64,000 bases of DNA from Plutella xylostella (taxonomy: Eukaryota > Arthropoda > Insecta > Lepidoptera > Plutellidae), in contig NC_064002.1 of the NCBI RefSeq assembly GCF_932276165.1, positions 1,984,001-2,048,000 of the forward strand, in the 5' to 3' direction. How positions within the stretch are numbered: position 1 is the stretch's first letter; every line of letters begins with the position of its first letter. Of the stretch, positions 53,912-64,000 are shown one piece after another. Made by a program: the position numbers and the translations under genes. The notes under the pieces are model-generated. The model ran no database searches. It was not told where the DNA came from and was given only the letters and a program-made list of their open reading frames with translations.

Positions 53912-55313
53912 GAAAATGTTGTTAGGTAACCTACTGAAATGACTGAATTGATCGAGTTCCCTGTCAGCCCCTCATCAGCCGTGACATGCACAAGGACCAT
54001 TAATAATTTAATTTTATATTGGAATATCGCTGGCTGTTGGCTGTTATAAGCTGTTGATTGTGATTGATTGGTATTTTAGAGGTTTAAGTGGTGCATTGAT
54101 TCCATTTCATTCACAACGCAGGTAGAGATGTAATCAATCAGTTATTTGAATGTAGACTATATACCTGTATACATAATATACAGGTTATAATATTATTACA
54201 CATATTTAAATACCTTCCGGTCCACTGGACCATGTTGAAGATATTGTGCAACGTATTTAAGTAAGTATACTATAATACACAAATAGTATACATACCTAAA
54301 ACTAACACTTAGCTATATTTTTCAGGCCAGTGGTAAAAAGGTCACAGTTATTTCAACATTGCCTATGTTGAAATTAACTGGGATTAATTAAATTCCTTTG
54401 GAGTTTTTACCACTTTATTTAAGTAATGAAGCCGAGCCGGCCCGGCTTACAATTGCTCCTGTTGATTGACAAGGGTTGACGGCGCACGGACAATATTACT
54501 CTAAGTCCTTACAACGTGTGTGTGTGGATGCCCTTATGTGCCGTCCGGATCCGGGAAAAATACCGTTTGCATATTGCCTTGTTAGTGCTTCAGGGTTGTA
54601 CTTTACATTCCTATGATGTGGGTTAAGTGAGTTCGTTTTAGTTAGAACATTTTGTATGGTTATGATTGGCTTCGCTTTTGATGCGAGTGTATTGCAGTTT
54701 TAAACCAAACGCGTTGCGTAACAGACAGACAAAGTTTTATTTATTAATTTAGTTAATATGGCACATCAACAGTACATGTTATTATATAATAGGTAATATA
54801 CAAGTTTTCATTTGAATTAAATTTTAGGATTTGTTTAACGTCGATTAATAATAACTGTTGTTACTTACTATGTTTAAATAAACCTATGAATTATTTTGAA
54901 TAATTATTAAAATATGGAATATTCATTCATAATAATATAATCATTAAGAAATTAATTGTTTCGATAAACTCTAACCAGTTAATGTTTCAGAGCTACAACA
55001 CGTTAAATGATTGTCAACATCAACACAAGGGACTTTGTAAAACACAATCACACTTTTTTAGGTTTAAAAAAACAACGGATATCATATAGAAAAACCGACA
55101 TCGTTCATGCAACAAAAACTAACCTGGTTTTATTTTTAGCGTCGAGCCGCCATTGTTTTCAAACAGAATACGTAACGCGCATGTCGGCCGATTCTAATTG
55201 TCCCTAACGACTGGCTCAATGACACCACTTTCCCTGACATTCCGTTAGAATTTTTAAAAATCTTTCTTGGAAAAAAATATATTCATTTGTGACTTATGAG
55301 ACGTTTTCAGTCT
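53912..55313. other. Non-coding tract
   Basis: A few small imperfect hairpins, no gene or element with clear ends. Confidence 0.45.
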
Positions 55314-55315
55314 TA

Positions 55316-56251
55316 GGGGAACCCGGGGTAAGACGGGGTCGCTAAGGGAAAATGAAAAAAACAACAGGTATTTATAACCACAACGTTATCAATTATTTAT
55401 GGCTCATTAGGAACTTAATAACGAACACTTCGGCACAGCTTTTTCTAAAAAAGTAATCCTTACTATTGACTTATTTTAAGAAATGTAAAAAATGGGAAAA
55501 AAACCATCTTGCCCCGTGTACGGGGTAAGATGGGGTAAGTATACTATGTGGGGCACAAAACATACAAACAACACTTCTTCTGTGTTTTTATCGTCAACAC
55601 CAGCACCTGCAGTGTGAGCCCAACGCCTGCACCTTTGACAACCAACCCAGTTTTCCTTAGATTTAAAGTAGGACTGTTGATATCCTCACAGCAGAGGTAG
55701 ACACAGTCATCTTCGTTGTTATTCTTCTTCGTAGGCAGTATCTGCTTTGTGTTTTTAGCCAACTTCCCCGTAGCCCTTTTAGAGCCCTTCTTCAATGTCA
55801 AATATCGGGTTGGAGAAAAAAAAAACTTTACCAAGCTTGATCCATACACCATCTTACCCCTCCAAAATTACCCCGTCTTGCCCCACGTTATATTTTTTAT
55901 TAAAATAATTCATTAAAAAAAACTTTCAATGTTAAAGTGATTTTGCACATATCTAAACAAAGCCTACCAAACCTTAAATAAAAACACACAATTACCAAAA
56001 ATGCCACTGTTTTACTTAATGTGTTGTGACGTTGTTCCTACCGGTCAAAAATAACATGGACACTACGCAAAAACAAACAATTGCGCTAACATAAAAAACG
56101 CACGCGCTCACACCTGCTGTCACTGGCGCACCAAAGGTCAATCAGTTAAGCCTATCTATTGGCTCATTACTCAGATTCCTAAGATGTATAGTTTTGCATA
56201 TATGTGGGGGGGCCCGTCTTACCCCGCGACCCCGTCTTACCCCGGGTTCCC
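55316..56251 (-). mobile_element. Second pogo-like element, internally deleted
   Basis: 936 bp with inverted ends of about 27 bp: GGGAACCCGGGGTAAGACGG at left and CCGTCTTACCCCGGGTTCCC at right, flanked by TA (55314-55315, 56252-56253). GGGGTAAGAYGGGG-type repeats recur inside (about 55518, 55850, 55870). It keeps only the end of a transposase gene on the minus strand. Confidence 0.8.
55520..55852 (-). pseudogene. Transposase C-terminus with zinc-finger-like end, frameshifted
   Basis: The minus-strand frame 55544-55852 gives KKNNNEDDCVYLCCEDI. In the next frame the DNA reads KENWVGCQRCRRWAHTAGAG. Together they resemble the Cys-x2-Cys ... W(V)xCxxCxxWAH end found on many pogo/Tigger-like insect transposases. 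A frameshift separates the two parts, and the catalytic core is absent. Confidence 0.6.
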
Positions 56252-56253
56252 TA

Positions 56254-57265
56254 CTCTTCTTCATTCGTTTAGGGCTGTCAAATAAAGAAACAAATAATAT
56301 CATTTATTCAATTCAAAGTTTTATCCCACGCGAAACACATCACGGTGTATTCATCCAGGAATTTTAAGAATAAAAGAACCCATATTACTATAACATGAAA
56401 TGAAATGAAAAACACCCCCGGTCTGTCTTCCACCTCCGATATTGCTTGACATCCTCCCACCAGCACCGACTGACGCATGAACTGAAACACAACGATGCAC
56501 GACGTGTTGCGTAGGCACTAATTGAATCTAAAAAGGTCCATCGCATAGAATAATAGACCTAAGAACATATCACAATAGAGGTTTCCATATAAGTCACGCG
56601 TTCGTAATTACTTAATGTTTTGTCAAAGGAACAATGGACACAGTGGGATCCATTAGAGAAAGCCGCACGGCCCACAGACCACCCATGCCAATGCAAAGCT
56701 TTTAACACCTATTGTTGCTTCTTAACTTGAAATTTTGTTTATAACGGAAATTAATCTTCCCAATTCCTCAGCTTTTAACAATAGCAGACGAAAAAAGCTA
56801 ACGATTTGAAAGCCCGGCCCATTCTTGTTTTAAGCCATTGAAACAAACTTGTAAGTCTGCGTTGAGGGTCCAAGAGTTCTTGTGAAATTGTGAAAGTTCC
56901 CAATTGATTCGAGGCTGAAGTTCCTAGCGACGCTTGCTGAAGGAGCCAAGGGGAGGGGAAAGGGGGTAATGGCGGGGGATAATTACTATTGTACTTGATT
57001 GAAACGTGTTGGTTTCTGTGTACTGATACTGTTTTTAGTTTGTTGTCGGCTGATTCACTGCTCCATTTGCTGGGGGTTTCCCTTGACTCCCCTGTGTAGT
57101 ATCACTTAAATTCTTGAAAGAGGATTTATTACACTTTTGGCTACAGCGTGCTGCGTGCAAGCTCATAAGAATGATTGGTGGACGTTTTCTTTGAACCGTA
57201 GTGCGATGTACGTCGGTAGTAATGCAGGCGGCGGCTACATTGGCGTCGAAAAGCCTCCGCCTGTA
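56254..57265. other. Unique sequence up to the duplication junction
   Basis: No gene recognised. The last bases GCCTCCGCCTGTA directly precede the start of the second duplicated copy. Confidence 0.5.
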
Positions 57266-57631
57266 AAACGTAAACAAGAATGATGCACGTCGACGATGTA
57301 TTATTTGTATTCACAACTCGTTTATTGGGGGACGTGCCCCGAATGCGAATTCAGCTGCTAAGTAAACTGTGTTATGTAATTTCAATTATGGAATTTACTT
57401 GCGAGCGTGCGTGTCGGGATTGTGGCGGAGTTACCGCTGTGACGTCATCACGTTACTGATTGTTTTCACTGGCAAACGTTGAATCAGCGCGCTTGTTGTA
57501 AACGGCTAAATTTGACGCGCTGTGGATTCCGTTTTTTAAAAAAAAAATTGTATGGGTGGAGTACTTAGTTAATTTTGAAGCAAGCAATAAGTAAGTATCA
57601 TGATCTAACTATATATGATAAGGGTACGTTA

Positions 57632-60600
57632 TTACGTACCTATATATTTCGTCGCAGTCGTAGAACAGTGACGGATCTGATTTTTTTCGATTTTCGGATT
57701 ATTGCAGATTCTTCTTTAAAATTGCATTATCTACCAATACAACAAAAGTTTTTTTTAAAATCTTTTATAATAAGTGAAATACAGAGTCGAACACTGACGG
57801 TTTTGATTTTTTCGCGTAGTACATGGGCGCTTGTGATATTCCGTCGATGTTCCGCGGTGAACCTCACCCCCCGCGACCCGCTCCCGCGCGACGGTTTGTT
57901 TGTTCTGTCAGTGTTCTATGTAGAAGCACATGGAACACGTAATGAGTACATAAAATGTTTTTTTCGCTATATTTATTATTTAAAAAGTTCTGTTTTCTAA
58001 GTATTTATTTTAAAAACCTCTCCCATGGAAGAAAGACGGTCTCTCAAATCCGTCGTTATTCTTGGGACTTAGTTTTAATAAAATGAAAGCCCTGATTTTT
58101 GCTAAAATAATTGAAAAGTTAGTTATAATTACGTACGGTGTTTAAAAAAAGTAATTTTGTTTGTTTGTTATATTTAGTGACGGTATTTAAAATGCGACGA
58201 TGTTCTATGTCCTAACTGGTCCTAACTAATGGTGTTTTGTATAAACCGACATTGTTCTATGGATAAGTGGTAGACGTGTGTAGATAACCGTCGTTATTCT
58301 TTGGGATTATTTTAAGATACGTCGCTGTTCTTTAATAATGTTGCGTATTTTCAATGGAAAATAAATAAATTTATGATTTTTGAGTACATTTCTGCTAATT
58401 TATTATGTTTCTAAAACTACCTATGTGCTGAAAAACAATGTAAAATTATGTAACTAATTTTTTTGTGGAGCCATGTTCATCACCTCTACCGTCGGAGGCA
58501 GGTGATGAATTATGGGAGCATGGTATCATGTGAGATGTTTGGAATTATGTTTTTTCAGCGAGTTTCATGAGTTACCAAACCAGTCAGTCTCAGAATTCAC
58601 ATCAAACATTAAATTTATGTAATAACAGCCAGCTATCGTTAAATCAACTGCAAAGGGAAAGTCATCTGTATTGCGGGCAGTAAATAATTAAGGAAATTGG
58701 TATCATCTTATGCGTAGCTATGCAAAGATCATCTCAAACTGCTTGGCGATGATAATTTTACTTAGCTGTTTCACAATAACCAGCATTCGATTCATACTGG
58801 GGCTTTCCCTCTTTAAATAGGTGAGCCCACTTAATTCATGTATTAGTTTCAGGAAAATTTCCCCGTAAATTCTGTAATTCTAATACTTAATTCTCCATAA
58901 AAAGGGTGATAAATCAGACCTCGGAAACTATAGACCCGTTAGCTTGACATCACACATGTATTAATAATCCATAAAATTAATTCACAATCGCATCCGTTTT
59001 CTGCTGGACTAACATCAACTACCAGAACAAGCCGGTTTCCGACCTAGTTATTCAACCACGAACCATCTACACACACTCAACCAGATTATTGAAAAGTTCA
59101 ATGAGTTTAACACACCACTTTACCTTGCATTTATTGACGATACCAAAGGTTTCGACAGTATCCACCACCAAGCAATACTTTCCGCCCTTAAACCACAAAA
59201 TTCATCCAACCTAAATCGAACTCGTTGCTACTATCTACATAAACAGCTCAGCCAACGTGAGAGTGGATCAACCTGGTCCGACGTTTCCGTTGAAAAGTGC
59301 GACATGCAAGGCGACCCCCTGTACCGATTACAAGTTGCCTCGAAGAGGTCTTCAAGAAGTTGACACAGTCCTGGGAAGACAAGGACATCAATGTTGGAAG
59401 TAAAAAATTGTCAAACCTCCATTTTGCTGACAATGTTGTCCTATTCCCCCACTCAGCGCCCGAGCTTCAACAAATGTTGCGAGAGCTTTCCACGCAAGCC
59501 TTGAAGTTGGACTAAAGATGAACCGGTCGAAGACAAAAGTCATGACCAATAGCACGAAACGTAGGGTTGAGGTAGATGGGCAGGAAATACAATATGTCAA
59601 TGAGTAATTTACTTGGGCGAGATAGCGTCCTTCGACGTGGATGACGCCAAAATTAAGTGGGACTGGGCGGCGCACATCTGTTGTATGCAGCTGGATAGGT
59701 GGGGAAAAAATGCCACCGAATGCATAGCCGATAACGGCCGTCGGCACAAAGGCAGACCTAAAAGAAGATGGCGGGATGACCTAGACATGTTTAGTAGGAA
59801 CTAGAATGAGGAGGCCATGGACAGGGATAGCTGGAACACCCAGGGAGAGACTCTTGCCCAGCAGTGGGTCACAATTGAGTTGGGAAACTCCGTCACATAT
59901 TCTCCTCGGCCATACCTCAGAGCCTGAAGACAAAAGTCTTCTTCAACCAGTGCATCTTGCCAGTGATGACGTATGGGGCAGAAACGTGGACACGGTAGTA
60001 CTGGTCCACCGACTTAAAGTCGCTCAGCGTGCTATGGAGAGAGCAATGCTGGGTTTCTCTGATGGATCATATCAGAAATGAGGGTATCCGTCTGAGGACT
60101 TAGGTTACCGACATGGCTGTCAAAATGTGCAAGCTGAAGTGGTAGTGGGCTGGCCATATCTGCCGAAGAACCGATAACCGTTGGAGTGGACGAATTCTCG
60201 GGCCACAAACAAGGACAACCTTAGGCAGGTACCCGGTATTGGCTGGATGAGGAAGGTCGAGGACAGAGTGTTGTGGCGCTCCTTGAGAGAGGCCTGTATT
60301 CAGTATTGGATGATTATTGGCTGATGATGGGACACAATAGGGTCTTAAAAAACATTTTATAAAATAATTTTTATCTTTATGACCTAAACCAAAAATAATA
60401 AAGCGCAATCAGCACCCTCCTAAATAGGTTATTTAAAGATCCGCCTTTTAATTTTCCCATATATTCCCCAAAACAACGACGAAAAGTATAATACGCCATT
60501 AGATACGCAATGATAGTCCGTAAAAAAACGACGTATCATATAATGCGACATAGTATGATCCATAGAAAAATGACATATCTGATTTTTCAGGAAACCTAGA

Positions 60601-60811
60601 CTTATTACAGACTCATTATACAGCCTATATTGCAAAATTCCATTCGTATAATAATGTGACCAAATTTCAAATGAATTGCTTCAGCCGTTTTCATTTTATC
60701 GAACAAAACGTTGTTTAAAAACTTTAACTGGCTCTCCTGTAAAGTTGCTGTTTTGCAGATCCGTCATTGTTCTACGACTGCGACGATTTATATGTATAGG
60801 TACGTACGATC
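57632..60811. mobile_element. Inverted-repeat element with motif array (second copy)
   Basis: Duplicate of 42751-45930, with the same ends and motif positions shifted by 14881. Confidence 0.7.
58899..60321 (+). pseudogene. RTE-type reverse-transcriptase pseudogene (second copy)
   Basis: Duplicate of 44018-45440, including the same stops, frameshifts and FADN mutation, so the damage preceded the duplication. Confidence 0.8.
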
Positions 60812-61784
60812 TTTTAACCTATTTGTACGTAAATAAATAAATATAAAAAGACCCTCCTTTTTGTAACTACAGAACCGAGGACACTTCAAATATCTAATTT
60901 GAGCGAAAAACCTTGTTTGAACAAAATTAAAGTCTGCTAACATTTTATTCCATAGGTAGGATTTCTAAATTCGAGCTCGAAATGGAAACTTTTCTGGCTA
61001 CGTTTTTATTGGCACAGATAGCAGACTAAACTCAATTATTGGATATTGCGATTTGTAGTTTGCTGTGATTTCGGCGCTCGCACGACACGGCTTGTCAAAA
61101 GCCGCCTTTAGTTGGCGCCAAAAACTTTCCAAGATGGCAGCCATCACGACATAGCCGTCGCAATAAACCATCACTAACTTTAATCAATAAACACGCAAAA
61201 ACTGAAATTCACTGCGCCATTTTTGTATTTACCAACCGACGCTATTATTTTTCGATATTTCGTGCTGTGTGTCCAATCGTTTCATTGAACAAACAGACCG
61301 CAGTTTTAAACTTAAAAAATATAAACATATATAAAATACCTAGGTATAATATTCCTGAATAAATCGTTGAATAGTGAAACTGAAAACAGCTGCAGCTATT
61401 ACATAGCTACTTAACTCTTTATAACGTGTACAGGATGTTAAATTTCAAACTGCTCGGGCAGAGAACTCTAACACTCGCGTAAAACGTAGCTCGGCAACGA
61501 ACATAAGAGTATGTATACATGTAGATTGTAGGTACCTAAGGCACTTGTACTATGTGCCTACCGTCAGACACAGGACATGAAGAGCGAAATGCGTGCACCA
61601 TGTAGACTAGTATGAATGTAGGACCCTTTAAACAGTTGGAGTGCCTCAACAGCATAACATGTCGGCTACATGATTCTCATTCTGGTTGTAATTTGCATAG
61701 TTACTATTTCATTTATCCAAAACACTTTTGGTGGAAGTAAAACAAATAAACAATTTAAAAGCGTCACATCCTAATCCTAACTAA

Positions 61785-61998
61785 TATTATAAATGCGAAA
61801 GTAACTGTGTCTGTCTGTCTATCTGTCTGTCTGTCTGTCTGTCTGTCTGTTACTCTTTCACGCCAAAACTACTGAACGGATTTGAATGAAATTTGGTATA
61901 CATACGGTCCCCTGGGAAAGAACAAAGGCTACTTTTTATTCCGGAATTCCCACGGGAAAACTTTTTAAGGCGAAGCGAAGCGCGCGGGAACAGCTATA
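61785..61998 (+). mobile_element. Lep1-type Helitron (second copy)
   Basis: Duplicate of 46904-47117 with the same number of GTCT units. Confidence 0.85.
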
Positions 61999-64000
61999 AT
62001 TAATAAATTAAAACTATAATGTATCTTTATTCTAATTTAATCTGCATGATATCCACTTTTAGACTTCATTATCCTAGGTATTACAGATACTTTACAGGCA
62101 CCGATCTATTGGGTCAGGGTTTTTGATAATTAACCCCAAGGGGCAGGGGGCCTTTCTCAAGCTGTAGGTCACATTAGTGGAGAATACATAAAACCACAAG
62201 GGAGCCATAGAGAAAAGATGACTCTGGACTGTGGTTTCTTTCCCCCGTTCTTCTCCTTATAAAGACATAATATGGGCTTTACAGCTAAAAAGGGGTAGTT
62301 TGTAAGGTATAAACCATAAAAAATATTGTACGATAAATGAAAAATTTAGCCCAACGGCAACGTTCTAATGGATATGCAATGGAAACTACAAACATAGTCA
62401 AAAGGACTATTTTTTTAAGTATTTTTTTTTATTTCATACATTTGAAATAAATGTTTGGATGTTCCAGCAATTTCCTGCGCCGGTCGGACATTGTCTCCGA
62501 TACGTCCGGAGACTAAACACCGCTCGGATGATTTCGATAATTTTGTTCCAAACTGCCAGCCGTCTTCCGCACGTACCAACCGTTCACTCCCCGAGTCCCT
62601 TGAACGAACAGGGCACTTCAACAAAACAGTTCTTGAGACTATGCCCTCAGAGACCACTTTCTTTGACTTTAATAATACTCAGGGGACAACCAAACAGAAT
62701 GGCTTGTAGTTATTGCAAAAGTTATTGGCATTTGTTCCCGGATATAAATGTTTCCGCCATGTACAAAACTGGGACTGCACCGGCATCCTACAAAAGTTTG
62801 TTTAACATACAATTTATAACTTATTATATTAATTTTAATTCAGCTAGGTAGTTCCAGCCGCAGCTGAACTTTACCTTGTTACATAAAGTTGTTTCAATGT
62901 TTCACTATTTCAGAGTAAGTTTGCCACTCTCTAGGCATTAGCACGGAATATTATCATTTAATTAAAGCGGCCATGTTTATGATACACAACCGATTTAATT
63001 ATTTGTTTGCCCGAATTGCCGTCTGACATGATCTCTGTCGAGGATTGTAATAAAAATACGTTCGATACAGCGAGAATTTCATTTAAATAGAGGATTAAAA
63101 TTAATTGGATTGGCTAAATAAATAAATCTTGGATGGGGGATGGAATTGAATTGTATTGGCCCAATCGAGGGGAGGCGCTTGTAAAAACAAACGGCAGTAT
63201 TTATTTGTCAATTTGGTGCATTCTGGACCATGTAGGCACAAGCGCGGGTTGCTAACGAAGCAGCGTGGACCAAAAACAAAACTGGCCCATCTGAAAAAAA
63301 AACTGAAATTCCTGCCTTAATTCTTCAGCTAATGCCGAGGTTCTGATTTGGGAGTCCAAACCACACAATGCCTTCGAATCTTTTCACCCTCAATTCACTA
63401 GCACCGACAAACAGTGCACTACAAAGCATAGAAGTTATAAGTAACATTAACTTATTTTGTGACCTATCAAGTAAGCAGTAAAGCTGTAATCATTGCCACA
63501 ACACTTGAGAAAAGTGCGCGCAGAAATGCAATGCCTTCTCCAAGCAAGAACAAAACGTGTGTGCGTTCTATACAGTCATAGGAAACGAGTCCCGACGCTT
63601 GATCTCTTGAAGAATTTAGAAGTTTGGATATTTCTAAACGTGACATTTGTTTCAGAATGCCCTCGGAGCGGCCCCGTTCTCTGGCTATGCGGGAAAGCTG
63701 AGTGCGTAGTTCATTAGTGCCAGTTGCTGTCGCTACTTTTCACTTTTTAAAGTCGGCGGACTCTACGTTTAAAAAAAACACTTTGGCAGACGTAAAAAGC
63801 TTTATTTTTACTCGACTGCCGAAGGAGGAGGGTAATGTTTTTCGATTGTATGTTTGTATGTATGTATTTTAGCCTAAACGGCTTGATAGATTTGATGTAT
63901 GAGGTATCGTTAGAAGCGTATTGATTGCGCGATGGTTATAGGCTATATGACTTTACATTAAAATGTATATAGCGCCCTCTAGAGGACATAAAGTGATGAT

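Larger units (their letters stand above)
42385..57265. repeat. Tandem duplication, first unit (14881 bp)
   Basis: From 42385 onward the sequence recurs from 57266 onward at a constant offset of 14881 through the end of the window (42385-49119 equals 57266-64000) with no length change. I found one difference, T at 42657 against A at 57538. The base before each copy differs (G at 42384, A at 57265), which fixes the start. No mobile-element end lies at the junction. Confidence 0.95.
57266..64000. repeat. Tandem duplication, second unit (first 6735 bp, runs off the window)
   Basis: Copy of 42385-49119 at offset 14881, ungapped, with one substitution noticed. It contains the same elements, listed below, and continues past the window edge. 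Confidence 0.95.

Overview
The window looks like nuclear DNA of a moth or butterfly (Lepidoptera). It is AT-rich, has one intron-rich gene with standard GT-AG splice sites, and is crowded with transposon types known from lepidopteran genomes: Lep1-type non-autonomous Helitrons with a (GTCT)n core, tRNA-derived SINEs, RTE-type reverse-transcriptase debris with TGATGATGA tails, and many small TA-flanked inverted-repeat elements. No bacterial genes, CRISPR arrays or convincing true tRNA genes are seen.

The only host gene I can reconstruct lies on the minus strand at 15140-27476. It has eleven coding exons and predicts about 562 residues of an ANL-superfamily acyl-CoA synthetase (4-coumarate-CoA-ligase-like / luciferase-like). 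The adenylation motifs are present in order and the catalytic Lys of the C-terminal PSGK motif is kept, but there is no C-terminal peroxisomal tripeptide. Its introns hold a 3.0-kb foldback element with roughly 1.2-1.5 kb inverted arms built of ~345-bp units, a SINE, a Lep1 Helitron, several MITEs and a decayed copy of part of exon 7.

Layout: 1-8400, decayed DNA transposons (a 2.65-kb pogo-like element at 1565-4214, nested MITEs near 7 kb); 8400-12757, a nearly intact two-ORF non-LTR retrotransposon with a (TTTGA)n tail; 12.9-15.0 kb, MITEs; 15.1-27.5 kb, the acyl-CoA synthetase gene; 27.5-34.6 kb, SINEs, MITEs and a hAT-like 1.0-kb element with an 8-bp target duplication; 34.7-39.6 kb, a second two-ORF non-LTR retrotransposon whose ORF2 is cut by one in-frame stop; 39.88-40.88 kb, a second foldback element made of 160-bp units; 42385-64000, a tandem duplication with a period of 14881 bp. 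Only the first 6735 bp of the second duplicated copy fall inside the window, and I saw one substitution between copies. The unit carries an inverted-repeat element with an array of subterminal motifs and an embedded RTE pseudogene, a Lep1 Helitron, an internally deleted mariner, SINE copies and a second pogo-like remnant.

No new multi-gene system is evident. The most interesting items are the long foldback inside a transcribed intron (a possible hairpin-RNA source), the very recent or artefactual 14.9-kb duplication, and the subterminal-motif element. Boundaries of old elements are approximate, and family names given to remnants are inferences from motifs, not database matches.
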